The position numbers and the translations under genes were made by a program. Of a stretch of DNA of 64,000 nt, positions 42,762 through 51,178 are shown piece after piece (positions within the stretch are counted from its first letter, which is position 1; each line of letters opens with the position of its first letter). This stretch comes from Microcoleus vaginatus_C. Lineage in GTDB: Bacteria > Cyanobacteriota > Cyanobacteriia > Cyanobacteriales > Microcoleaceae. The notes under the pieces were generated by a model. That model did no database searches, was not told the origin of the DNA, and was given only the letters and a program-made list of their open reading frames with translations. The stretch lies in the NCBI GenBank assembly GCA_040004035.1, contig JAMPLN010000003.1; one strand, 5' to 3'.

Positions 42762-43055
42762 ATGGCAGAAGGATTGATTGCAGGTTTAGTGGTGTTTACT
42801 CTAGCGTCGTTTGTGGGATTTGAAGTAATCAATAAAGTCCCGCCGACGTTGCACACACCTTTGATGTCGGGATCGAATGCGATTTCGGGAATTGCCGTTT
42901 TAGGTGCAATTCTGATTTCAGGCCAAGGCAATGTGACTGTTACTTCGATTTTGGGGACGATCGCGATCGCCCTAGCCACAATTAACGTTGTCGGCGGTTT
43001 CTTAGTAACCGATCGAATGCTGCAAATGTTCAAGAAAAAAGAGGTTAAAGCGTGA
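42762..43055 (+). CDS. pntAB: NAD(P) transhydrogenase subunit alpha part 2 (PntAB)
   Basis: The 97-residue membrane subunit has three hydrophobic segments (LIAGLVVFTLASFVGFEVIN, ISGIAVLGAILISG, ILGTIAIALATINVVGGFLV) and the conserved ends HTPLMSGSNAISG and VTDRMLQMFK. It forms part of the proton channel with PntB. Its TGA overlaps the GTG start of pntB (GTGA at 43052-43055), indicating translational coupling. Start ATG 42762. Confidence 0.95.
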   Translation: MAEGLIAGLVVFTLASFVGFEVINKVPPTLHTPLMSGSNAISGIAVLGAILISGQGNVTVTSILGTIAIALATINVVGGFLVTDRMLQMFKKKEVKA

Positions 43056-44461
43056 GCGATTTTCTGCCCAGTGGCATTCAACTAGGTTATTTAGTTGCCG
43101 CATCTTTGTTTATTATCGGTTTGAAACAGTTGGGTTCCCCTGCAACTGCGCGTCAAGGGAATGTGTTAGCTGCGATCGGGATGTTAATTGCGATCGTTGG
43201 TACTTTGCTGGAAAAGCAAGTAGTCAGCTACGAATTGATTGCTGTCGGAATTATCATCGGTTCCATTTTGGGAACGATTATGGCGAAAACCGTCGCGATG
43301 ACGGATATGCCGCAGATGGTGGGTTTGCTTAACGGTTTCGGGGGCGCGGCTTCTGCACTCGTTGCTGTGGGCGAATTCTGGCGCTATCTCAGCATCCCGG
43401 CATCCCCAACTCCAGACGCGACAATCACGATCCTTTTGGGTGTGCTCATTGGCGGAATTACTTTCACTGGTAGCCTTGTGGCGTTTGCGAAACTGCAAGA
43501 ATTGCTGCCGGGTGCGCCAATGACGTTTCCGCTGCAACAGCCGTTTAATGCCATGCTGGCGATCGCACTTTTAGCCGGCAGCGGTTATATGCTGTTTAAC
43601 CCGGAGGATGTGCCGGTATTCCTGGGTTTGGTGGCGATTTCCAATATTCTGGGAATCATGTTTGTGCTCCCGATTGGCGGTGGCGATATGCCGGTGGTGG
43701 TGTCGCTGCTTAACTCTTATTCGGGGATTGCGGCGAGTGTGGCTGGGTTCATTTTGATGAACAATATGCTGATTATCGCTGGTGCATTGGTGGGCGCGTC
43801 GGGGATTATTTTGACGCAAATCATGTGCAAGGGAATGAATCGATCGCTTTCTAGTGTGCTGTTTAGCGCTTTTGGTAGCGGTGGTGCTAGTGCTGGGGCT
43901 GCTGCTGGGGCTGCTGGTGCGATCGACAAAACTGTTCGCAGCATCAATCTCGAAGAAAGTGCGATGATGTTGGGTTATGCGCGATCGGTTGTAATTATTC
44001 CCGGTTACGGAATGGCTGTAGCGCAAGCACAGCACGCCGTGCGCGAGTTAGCCGACGGTTTGGAAAAAATGGGTGTTGACGTGAAATACGCGATTCACCC
44101 GGTGGCTGGGCGGATGCCGGGGCACATGAATGTGCTGTTGGCTGAAGCAAACGTGCCTTATCCGCAGTTGTACGATATGGACGATATCAATCCGCAGTTT
44201 GAAGAAACGGATGTGGCGTTGGTGATTGGTGCGAATGATGTGGTGAATCCGGCGGCGCGTCACGATACGGCGAGCCCGATTTACGGGATGCCGATTTTGG
44301 AGGTTGATAAGGCTAAGCATACGATCGTGATTAAGCGCGGGATGAGTGCTGGTTTTTCCGGTGTAGATAATGAGTTGTTCTACAAGGATAAGACGATGAT
44401 GTTGTTTGGTAGCGCTAAGGATGTGGTTGCCAAATTGGTTTCTGAGGTGAAGCAGTTGTAG
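43052..44461 (+). CDS. pntB: NAD(P) transhydrogenase subunit beta (PntB)
   Basis: The 469-residue protein has about nine membrane helices in the N-terminal half (with the family segment MVGLLNGFGGAASALVAVGE) and the NADP(H)-binding dIII domain at the C-terminus (VIIPGYGMAVAQAQHAV, VALVIGANDVVNPAARHD, GMSAGFSGVDNELFY). GTG start overlaps the pntAB stop. A hairpin with a T-rich tail at 44504-44540 ends the operon. Confidence 0.96.
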   Translation: MSDFLPSGIQLGYLVAASLFIIGLKQLGSPATARQGNVLAAIGMLIAIVGTLLEKQVVSYELIAVGIIIGSILGTIMAKTVAMTDMPQMVGLLNGFGGAASALVAVGEFWRYLSIPASPTPDATITILLGVLIGGITFTGSLVAFAKLQELLPGAPMTFPLQQPFNAMLAIALLAGSGYMLFNPEDVPVFLGLVAISNILGIMFVLPIGGGDMPVVVSLLNSYSGIAASVAGFILMNNMLIIAGALVGASGIILTQIMCKGMNRSLSSVLFSAFGSGGASAGAAAGAAGAIDKTVRSINLEESAMMLGYARSVVIIPGYGMAVAQAQHAVRELADGLEKMGVDVKYAIHPVAGRMPGHMNVLLAEANVPYPQLYDMDDINPQFEETDVALVIGANDVVNPAARHDTASPIYGMPILEVDKAKHTIVIKRGMSAGFSGVDNELFYKDKTMMLFGSAKDVVAKLVSEVKQL

Positions 44462-44503
44462 GATTTTGCAACCGCAGATGAAGGCGGATTAACGCGGATG
44501 ATT

Positions 44504-44540
44504 AAACCCGGTTTCTTGGAGAAACCGGGTTTTTGTTGGG
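44504..44540 (+). terminator. Rho-independent terminator of the pnt operon
   Basis: AAACCCGGTTTC / GAAACCGGGTTT stem of 12 bp with a TTGGA loop, followed by TTGTTGGGTTTTTGTTTT, 43 bp after the pntB stop. Confidence 0.85.
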
Positions 44541-44628
44541 TTTTTGTTTTGATATCAATATTCTTCAGTCTCAAGCGAGAGGGATTTCGTTTGACTCTTA
44601 AGCGATTTCTATAGCCGAGTCTTATAAG

Positions 44629-44826
44629 CTAATAGTTTGTATGCAGCCGATTCTTGACTTCCGAAGGATCGGCTGTCTCAAAAAATAGTTCCAACGCTTC
44701 GATCAGATTTCGTAGCGCTTCTTCTATATTGTCACCTTGACTGGCAATATCAAGTTCTGGGCAAAGGGATATATATCCGTCGCCTTCTCGTTCGATAATG
44801 GCTGTCAACTGTTGTGTTGACTTCAT
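44629..44826 (-). CDS. HicB-like protein, apparently without HicA
   Basis: The 65-residue protein matches the degenerate RNase-H fold of HicB antitoxins: LTAIIEREGDGYISLCPELD then IASQGDNIEEALRNLIEALE. HicB neutralises the HicA RNase. No HicA-like (about 60-80 aa, GxxxxxHH) frame is seen on either side: downstream is the pnt terminator and upstream is a divergent nuclease gene. It may be a solitary HicB relative or a remnant. No DNA-binding domain follows the HicB core, so it is the short form. ATG at 44824-44826. Confidence 0.78.
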   Translation of the reverse strand: MKSTQQLTAIIEREGDGYISLCPELDIASQGDNIEEALRNLIEALELFFETADPSEVKNRLHTNY

Positions 44827-44883
44827 AGGAAATTGGGTTGTAGGATGTATAGATAATTGTAGTGGCTAAATAACTGAATAAGT

Positions 44884-45888
44884 ATGCTCAATAAATCAGA
44901 TATATACAGGCTTGTAAATGATTACATTGGAGTTTACAATGGATATCTGCATGGCTTTTCTTACAGAACTCACTACGACTTTTATCCTTACTACTGCGAC
45001 TTAGAGATTAACGTAGAAGATTATGAACCTGGCACTACAAGAGAAAAGTTCATTCGCATACTTGAAGAGGCAAGCCCGCTAGTTCAAGCTAAAATTCTAA
45101 AAGGCGTATTTAAAAAGTATCCGATTTTATACTTTGAGGAAAAAGAGAGAGAGACAAAGCAATTAATTTACGACGAGTATCAAGGAATCATAGCAAGACT
45201 AGAATATTCAGTGCAGGGTGTTAGCAGTGAGGTAAAAAACCTGATATTCGCGGCAAATGGACCTAAGCCTGAAATTGTCTTAATGGATGCAATCAGTAAT
45301 GAGATTAAGATTGTCAAAAATCAAGAATACTGTCTCGTATATGATAGACCACTTTTGGAAAAAGGGCTTCTATGGGAAGAGTTAGTAGACTGGTGGCGAG
45401 ACCAAAAAGAACTCCATAATCAGACACGTTCTGACCAGCGTCATAACCTGTTCCATCGACTCAAAATATCTCTGGGGGACAATCACCCAGAAAATCTTTT
45501 ACTTAACACGTACTACAGCTATTTTTATGGAAAATTGAAAGAAAAACTACCAGCACTAATTCCTCAAGTGTACTTGCATTATGACCCCTATACATGGGAA
45601 CAGCTCAAAGGTGTAAAACGATTAAGCCGACAAAGAATGGATTTCCTGCTTCTTCTTCCTTACCGAAAGCATATTGTAATTGAAATAGATGGGAAGCAAC
45701 ACTATTCCGAAAATGACAAAGCCAACCCTCAACTATATGCAGAAATGGTTGCAGAAGATAGACGCTTAAGACTTGCAGGCTATGAATTATACAGGTTTGG
45801 TGGTTATGAGTTTTTGCATACTGAAGAGGCAAAACTAACTGTGAAAAACTTCTTTGACGACCTATTTAAGTTACACTCCATTCTCTAG
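44884..45888 (+). CDS. Predicted PD-(D/E)XK/Vsr-like nuclease with helical N-terminal domain
   Basis: The 334-residue protein ends in a nuclease core: D in SRQRMDFLLLLPYRK, then E-x-D-G-x-x-H in HIVIEIDGKQHYSE (near residue 265), then a late helix EDRRLRLAGYELYRFGGYEF, the pattern of DUF559/Vsr-type endonucleases. The N-terminal part (DFYPYYCDLEI, TTREKFIRILEEASPLVQAK) is helical and resembles small domains at the start of abortive-infection proteins of the AbiJ type; this is a weak inference. The stop codon TAG (45886-45888) lies in sequence shared with the DUF433 gene family (TTCTCTAGGCATTAAAAAA), so the gene end is a fusion point. Confidence 0.75.
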   Translation: MLNKSDIYRLVNDYIGVYNGYLHGFSYRTHYDFYPYYCDLEINVEDYEPGTTREKFIRILEEASPLVQAKILKGVFKKYPILYFEEKERETKQLIYDEYQGIIARLEYSVQGVSSEVKNLIFAANGPKPEIVLMDAISNEIKIVKNQEYCLVYDRPLLEKGLLWEELVDWWRDQKELHNQTRSDQRHNLFHRLKISLGDNHPENLLLNTYYSYFYGKLKEKLPALIPQVYLHYDPYTWEQLKGVKRLSRQRMDFLLLLPYRKHIVIEIDGKQHYSENDKANPQLYAEMVAEDRRLRLAGYELYRFGGYEFLHTEEAKLTVKNFFDDLFKLHSIL

Positions 45889-46111
45889 GCATTAAAAAAG
45901 CTCCCGCAGTATGCGGAGGCGATGGTTGTATCGGCAAGAAGGAGGATACCAGTTTGGTCTTTGGTGTACGATCCTTCTGGGTGCAAATGATGTGCAAATT
46001 TTGCAAGATTTTCCTCATTTGAATGCCGCAGATTTGGCGAATGCTTGGGCTTATGCTGAGGCACACCCAGAGGAAATTGAAGCAGCGATCGCTAGAAATG
46101 AGGAAGCCTAA
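45882..46111 (+). pseudogene. DUF433 antitoxin-like gene remnant, copy 1 (5' truncated, frameshifted)
   Basis: From GGCATTAAAAAAGCTCCC onward the DNA matches DUF433 copies 2 and 3. Translated in pieces it gives GIKKAPAVCGG, then RRIPVWSLVYD, then LLGANDVQILQDFPHLNAAD followed by LANAWAYAEAHPEE, requiring two frame changes. The N-terminal half is missing and replaced by the nuclease gene. A short frame starting at 45911 covers only the last part. Confidence 0.82.
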
Positions 46112-46164
46112 AACATGGCGCGAATTTGCTATAATCTAGATAATATATTCCGGCGATCGCACTT

Positions 46165-46486
46165 ATGACTATACAAGAATTAGAAACTCAAGTCTTAACC
46201 TTAAATGCGGTTGATAAAGCTAAACTAATCAGCATCCTAACTCAAACTTTAACCAACGGTTCTCTAGGCATTAAAAAAACTCCAGGTGTGTGCTGAGGCG
46301 AGGCTTGTATCGGCAAGAAGGAGCATACCAGTTTGGTCACTGGTGTGCGATCGGCGTTTAGGCGCTTCTGATGGTACAATTATACAATCATTTCCCGATT
46401 TAACCGCTGCTGATTTGGTAAATGCCTGGGCTTATGCTGAGGCTTACCCAGACGAAATTGAACAAGCAATTAGAGAAAATGATTGA
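46165..46486 (+). pseudogene. DUF433 antitoxin-like gene, copy 2 (nonsense and frameshift)
   Basis: ATG 46165 begins MTIQELETQVLTLNAVDKAK, the expected N-terminus. After PGV-C the Gly codon has become TGA, and shortly after a frame change is needed to read RSIPVWSLVCDRRLGASDG and the ending DLVNAWAYAEAYPDEIEQAI. About 75 percent of the gene is otherwise readable. It lies 11 bp before the intact copy. Confidence 0.85.
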
Positions 46487-46497
46487 GATCATAAAAA

Positions 46498-46824
46498 ATG
46501 ACACTGAAAGAATTAGAAAAACAACTCCTTGCCTTAACTCCCGCTGAAAAAACTCAGGCAATACAGCTATTAGTCCAAAGTTTAAGCAATACTTGGCAAG
46601 GAATAGAAAAAACTCCCGGCGTGTGTGGTGGTAGGGCTTGTATTGCGGGGACTCGTATCCCTGTTTGGGTAATGGTTGAAGCTCGTCGTATAGGATATAG
46701 TGAAGCCGATTTGCTAGAAAATTATCCCACTATTAGTGCGGCGGATCTGGCAAATACCTGGGCTTATGCTGATGCCTATCCTGATGAAATTGAACTGGCA
46801 ATCCGGGAAAATGAGGAAGCCTAA
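46498..46824 (+). CDS. DUF433 domain protein, probable antitoxin (intact copy 3)
   Basis: The 108-residue protein has an N-terminal helical segment (MTLKELEKQLLALTPAEKTQ) and the DUF433 winged-helix core: TPGVCGGRACIAGTRIPVWV, ARRIGYSEADLLENYPTISA, ADLANTWAYADAYPDEIELA. DUF433 proteins are usually antitoxins next to DUF5615 PIN-like proteins, and exactly that partner begins three bases after the stop. Two decayed copies lie upstream, so the locus has been duplicated. ATG 46498. Confidence 0.88.
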   Translation: MTLKELEKQLLALTPAEKTQAIQLLVQSLSNTWQGIEKTPGVCGGRACIAGTRIPVWVMVEARRIGYSEADLLENYPTISAADLANTWAYADAYPDEIELAIRENEEA

Positions 46825-46827
46825 AAC

Positions 46828-47169
46828 ATGGCGCGTTTATATTCAGATGAGCAATACCCAATAGCTGTTGTCAGAATTCTGCGAACTCTCGGTCACGATG
46901 TTTTAACTGTTCAAGAAGCAGGAAATGCTGGACTTAAAATTCCTGACGATCGAGTGTTAGAATTTGCAACGAGTGATTCTCGATCGGTGTTAACACTCAA
47001 TCGGCAAGATTTCATCCGACTGCATCGCATCCAACCTAATCATTCTGGTATTATTACCTGCACTAACGATCGCAACTGGGAAAGGTTGGCATCACGTATT
47101 GATGAAGCTATTTTGGCTGAAGAAACATTGACTGGCAAATTGATTCGGGTAATACGTCCCCAAAGCTGA
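46828..47169 (+). CDS. DUF5615 PIN-like protein, probable toxin partner
   Basis: The 113-residue protein has the PIN-like pattern: D in LYSDEQYPIAVVRILRTLGH, then ATSDSRSVLTLNRQDFIRLH with the conserved D and a late acidic helix (WERLASRIDEAI). DUF5615 proteins are predicted RNases and form toxin-antitoxin-type pairs with DUF433. The gene starts three bases after the DUF433 stop, so the two are surely co-transcribed. The acidic residues look complete. Whether it is toxic is not known. Confidence 0.85.
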   Translation: MARLYSDEQYPIAVVRILRTLGHDVLTVQEAGNAGLKIPDDRVLEFATSDSRSVLTLNRQDFIRLHRIQPNHSGIITCTNDRNWERLASRIDEAILAEETLTGKLIRVIRPQS

Positions 47170-47270
47170 AAAAAAGCCCCTCGCCCTTCCCGACCTCACA
47201 ACCTTATAAATAAATCCCCAATTGCTCCCAAGATTAGGTAAAATTATTGGCGTGTCTGAGGATAAACTAT

Positions 47271-49970
47271 ATGCGCTGGGTTCGATATATTGCGATCGCG
47301 ATCGTCAATGGTTTCGGTGTCGTCATCGGTATTATTTGGGTTGCAGTGCCCACAACAGTGGCTCAACCTTCCCTAAACTACCAACTCGCACTCTCTGGGC
47401 GACAGTCAGAGGGCGAAACTCCGCAATCCCTTTCCGAACTCTACAAATTGCGCGATCGGCTGAAAGTACAATTAGATAACCTTGCCAAAACTTCCGACAG
47501 CGCCCCGTTTCCTGGTGAACTTTGGAAATCAGCAATCAACCGCCAGCAATCCCAAACTCTGACGCAGCAACTCCAAAATGTTCAAAGTCAGATTCAAATA
47601 GAAGAAAGAGCCAAATATAATTGGGACGATGCTGCTAAATTAGCCGCCCAAGCAGTCTTAATTGGACGCACTTCTAATCCTTCTTCTGCTACTTGGGAAG
47701 AGTCCCAGCGGCTGTGGCAGTTGGCTATCAATACGCTGCGACTCATTCCTCACGATTCTTTTTTGGCCGATCGGGCGATCGACAAAACCATCGAATATCA
47801 AGGAAACCTCAGTGTCGCTACCTATGAAATGCAAGTCGCACGTTCTGTTGAGAAAGTTAGAGCAGAGGAAGAACAGATAAGAGAGCAAGCCCGAAAAGAG
47901 CAAGAGAAAAAAGAATTTGCTCGTCGAGAAATAGAGAGAAAAGAGCAAGAGAAAAAAGAACGGGCTAGAAAAGAACTTGAAAGACAAGAATTCCAAAGGC
48001 AAGAATTAGCCAGAAAAGAACTTGAAAGGCAAGAATTAGCCAGAAAAGAACTTGAAAGGCAAGAATTCCAAAGGCAAGAATTAGCCAGGAAAGAACTTGA
48101 AAGGCAAGAATTCCAAAGGCAAGAATTAGCCAGGAAAGAACTTGAAAGGCAAGAAGCAGCCCGAAAAGAACTGGAAAGGCAAGAACTTGAAAAGCAAGAG
48201 TTAGCCAGACAAGAACTTGAAAGACAAGAACTTGAAAAGCAAGAGTTAGCCAGACAAGAACTTGAAAGGCAAGAGTTAGCCAGACAAGAATTAGCCAGAC
48301 AAGAACTTGAAAGACAAGAGTTAGAGAGAAATCAGCAAGCAACTTCTCAACCAACTCCTGAATCAACCGCAATACCAACTCTCGCCCCAGCTACGCCTGC
48401 TGCGTCCCCGTCGAACTTTTTGTTTGTGGGAGATACCAACAGAGATGGCCAAATTAACGAGCAAGACGACGCCGGAAAAGAACAATGGTCTTTGTCCAAG
48501 GGCGCGCTAATTTCATTTAACGATCGCAATAACGATCGCGGCAAGATACCGACTTGGAAACAAACCAAAGTTATGGCTCCCCGCCGTGCAGCAATGCTTT
48601 CTCAAGTTAACTTAACACTGTCTGAAAACTTCAAAACATCTCAGTTATTTATCACGGCTGACCGCATTGCTAGCCCTCACATCAGCGTTTTTCAGAAGAC
48701 GGGCGACGGCTGGCAACCTGTAGATATATCCGGTGCTAAACCTCTAGTTTTTAGCAAGAATATTGTTTTAGGTGTGGAAGCCAAACAATTTGCAGATCGC
48801 AATTGGAACGGCACTGTAAATCTCAAAGCAACTGCCCAAAACAACGGTCAAGAAATCGCCTCCACAACAATCCAAATGGGCGTTAGTCCTTGGATGATAG
48901 CGCCCAACACAGCACCAGTAACCGAAGTTCAGGTCAGCGACAGAGGCGCGGTAAACAGCGAATTTATCTCGCAACTAAAACGAGCAGTAGAACCTACGGG
49001 CGCCAAAGTAAAAGTTCTCCAGGGCGATCGCACTTGGATGCAAGATACCCAGAAAAACGGATACGTTCAATTGCCGGAAAAATCGGATCTACGCCTGTTT
49101 AATGTAGCCCTAAAAAGCAATAGCGAACCCGATAAAAACCCCCCTGTTAAATCAACTCAAGACCGGGATTTGAAAGTATTTAAAATTGGCAATCCTCGTT
49201 CTTTAGACCCTGTAAGTCAGTGGTCTGACGGATACGGCAATTTGCAGGTGACACCGCCGATTCCCGGACACCCAATGGGTCGAGTTTATTACGGGAATTC
49301 GGGAAATGCTAGTTTTAATCCAGAGGTACTTGATTTTATTCAAGCTCAGAGAATTCAAGGGCCGCCAGTGGATATTGATACTTCTTGGCTTTTGACTCGC
49401 CAAGTCGATGAAATTATCAATTTTATTCCCACTCAAACTCCCGGACAATATGTAATGGCGATCGCCAGTCCCGAAGCCGGAGTTAAGCTGTTGGAAGAAT
49501 TGGAGGGAAGAGGTTACGGCGATGTGGCGATCAATCGTGGTTTGAGCACTCAAACAACTGTCAGCGCCGCCTTGAAAAACCGTGCTTTAATTCAACACAA
49601 TCTCTATTTGCAAAATCAGAAACTTAATCCGATTATAGAGAAGTTGAAAAGAGAGTTTTTACTCGGAGACGACCAAATTGTTCAAGTTCCGGTGATGTTT
49701 GGCTACAGCGGTTATGCTTGGTGGCCAAATATGGTCAATTCGGTGCCAGTTAACGGCAAGTTGTTAGTTTCAAATCCGCGCGGGCCAATGATTGACGGTG
49801 TAGATTACACTCAGGAAAGATTGCGCCAACTGCTGCTTCCTGCTGGCGTCAGCGTTAGTTTTCTGGATGATAGGTATTATCAAGAATTAAAAGGAAACGT
49901 GCAGTCGGCGACGAATACTGTGAGGAAGCCAGAAGAGCGGCCTTTTTGGCAGTCTTTGCCTAATAATTGA
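47271..49970 (+). CDS. Secreted coiled-coil protein with inactive-looking protein-arginine deiminase (PAD) domain
   Basis: ATG 47271 gives 899 residues starting with a signal peptide or anchor (WVRYIAIAIVNGFGVVIGII). Residues about 190-355 are a Glu/Arg/Gln-rich coil built of repeated LERQELARKE units. The C-terminal half is a PAD domain: TWMQDTQKNGYV (Asp592), SDGYGNLQVTPP, GRVYYG, then SWLLTRQVDEIINFIP and the end GNVQSATNTVRKP. Active PADs have HVDE and HCGTN at the last two places; here His is Gln711 and Cys is Ser879, while Asp592 and Asp713 remain. PADs convert peptidyl-arginine to citrulline with Ca2+; this one should not catalyse it. Possible role: surface binding. Confidence 0.82.
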   Translation: MRWVRYIAIAIVNGFGVVIGIIWVAVPTTVAQPSLNYQLALSGRQSEGETPQSLSELYKLRDRLKVQLDNLAKTSDSAPFPGELWKSAINRQQSQTLTQQLQNVQSQIQIEERAKYNWDDAAKLAAQAVLIGRTSNPSSATWEESQRLWQLAINTLRLIPHDSFLADRAIDKTIEYQGNLSVATYEMQVARSVEKVRAEEEQIREQARKEQEKKEFARREIERKEQEKKERARKELERQEFQRQELARKELERQELARKELERQEFQRQELARKELERQEFQRQELARKELERQEAARKELERQELEKQELARQELERQELEKQELARQELERQELARQELARQELERQELERNQQATSQPTPESTAIPTLAPATPAASPSNFLFVGDTNRDGQINEQDDAGKEQWSLSKGALISFNDRNNDRGKIPTWKQTKVMAPRRAAMLSQVNLTLSENFKTSQLFITADRIASPHISVFQKTGDGWQPVDISGAKPLVFSKNIVLGVEAKQFADRNWNGTVNLKATAQNNGQEIASTTIQMGVSPWMIAPNTAPVTEVQVSDRGAVNSEFISQLKRAVEPTGAKVKVLQGDRTWMQDTQKNGYVQLPEKSDLRLFNVALKSNSEPDKNPPVKSTQDRDLKVFKIGNPRSLDPVSQWSDGYGNLQVTPPIPGHPMGRVYYGNSGNASFNPEVLDFIQAQRIQGPPVDIDTSWLLTRQVDEIINFIPTQTPGQYVMAIASPEAGVKLLEELEGRGYGDVAINRGLSTQTTVSAALKNRALIQHNLYLQNQKLNPIIEKLKREFLLGDDQIVQVPVMFGYSGYAWWPNMVNSVPVNGKLLVSNPRGPMIDGVDYTQERLRQLLLPAGVSVSFLDDRYYQELKGNVQSATNTVRKPEERPFWQSLPNN

Positions 49971-50169
49971 GTCCGGTAGTAAGTGGCGATCGCAATTTGT
50001 GTTCAATATTTACCGAAAATTGGTAAATTGCGATCGCCCCAGCAGATAGATTTCTCGATCGACACGGACGGCATTTTGTCAATAGCCGTGCCGTATGGGT
50101 GCTGCGGGGGCGATCGCACCAGTAACGTAAAATGTCTAAAAGCGGTCTTTGTAAAATAAATTTAGCCCC

Positions 50170-51093
50170 ATGAGCGACGAACAGGAAAAAAAACCAATTT
50201 TGACTCAGCAACCGGAAACAATTTCCACTGCTAGCGATGAGTTCGATCGCAGTGAAATGGCCAGGGCTGATTCAACTTCCGCACCAGCAGAAACTCCCGC
50301 AGAAATTGCCGCCCCCAAAGATATTTCAGCGCCAATCGAAGCAGCCGAAACAATTCCAGTTGCCGCCGATAGTACGCCGGAAACAACTCAAATTACAAGT
50401 TATCCGCCTCCAACAATTCCAACTGCCAACCCCGATCCCAAACCAGCTCGCTCGTGGCAAATATTAGCAGTTTTTCTCAGCGGAATGTTAGTCGGTTCCG
50501 TCCTTAGTCTCGGCAGTTTGCTAGCGTGGAAAATGTATCAGGAAAGAGCGAACCTTCAAATCAAACTACCCGCTGACGTACCCCTCCCCGAAAGCCCTCC
50601 GCCTGTCGCCACAGCGCCCGCCAACCGCAGGCCCGGACTTCCCCCAGCCCCTGGAAATGGACGGCCCCCCGCGTTCCCTCCGTCGCCCCGTCCCACTCAA
50701 ATCCCCTCTCTGTCTGGCGTTCCGCAACTTGCTTCTCCTTTGCCTTCTCCTTTGCCGTTGCCTTCTCCTTCTCCAACTCCCGCTGCGGTTGAAACCCCTG
50801 TAACCGAGCGAGTTTACTTTCAAGCCGGTGCTACGGGAACTACTCTGAGCAATAGTTTGCGAGCCAACATATCCAGGCGCTACTTACTGGAGTGCAATAG
50901 CGGCCAAAGCATGACAATTAATGTTCAAGAAGGTCAAGTTAGCGCCGCCATTATTGCTCCTAACGGTGAAAATTTAGGTACTACTGACAGCACAGGTCAG
51001 TGGCAAGGTCAATTAGCCAGTAGCGGCGATTATACTATTGAAATTTCAGGCGATCGCCAAGCAAACTACCAAGTTAAAATTGAAGTCAAATAG
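50170..51093 (+). CDS. Proline-rich single-pass membrane protein with C-terminal beta domain
   Basis: The 307-residue protein has an acidic, Ala/Pro-rich cytoplasmic part (residues 1-95), one membrane helix (WQILAVFLSGMLVGSVLSLG), a Pro/Ser-rich linker (PLPSPLPLPSPSPTPA) and a C-terminal beta-sandwich of about 85 residues (VYFQAGATGTTLSNSL, LASSGDYTIEISGDRQ) that resembles PPC-type domains of secreted proteins. The topology places the beta domain outside the cytoplasmic membrane. No specific function is recognised. It lies upstream of putA in the same direction, 85 bp apart. Confidence 0.72.
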   Translation: MSDEQEKKPILTQQPETISTASDEFDRSEMARADSTSAPAETPAEIAAPKDISAPIEAAETIPVAADSTPETTQITSYPPPTIPTANPDPKPARSWQILAVFLSGMLVGSVLSLGSLLAWKMYQERANLQIKLPADVPLPESPPPVATAPANRRPGLPPAPGNGRPPAFPPSPRPTQIPSLSGVPQLASPLPSPLPLPSPSPTPAAVETPVTERVYFQAGATGTTLSNSLRANISRRYLLECNSGQSMTINVQEGQVSAAIIAPNGENLGTTDSTGQWQGQLASSGDYTIEISGDRQANYQVKIEVK

Positions 51094-51178
51094 CAACTAT
51101 AATTGTATCAGGGGGTAGTTACACAATACATAAACCCGCCCTGGTTGCCAATTACAAATTACCCATTACTAATTACCA

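Noticed and set aside
43571..44035. Long minus-strand frames within pntB and other GC-rich genes
   Set aside because: They overlap well-conserved genes on the plus strand and have no family features.
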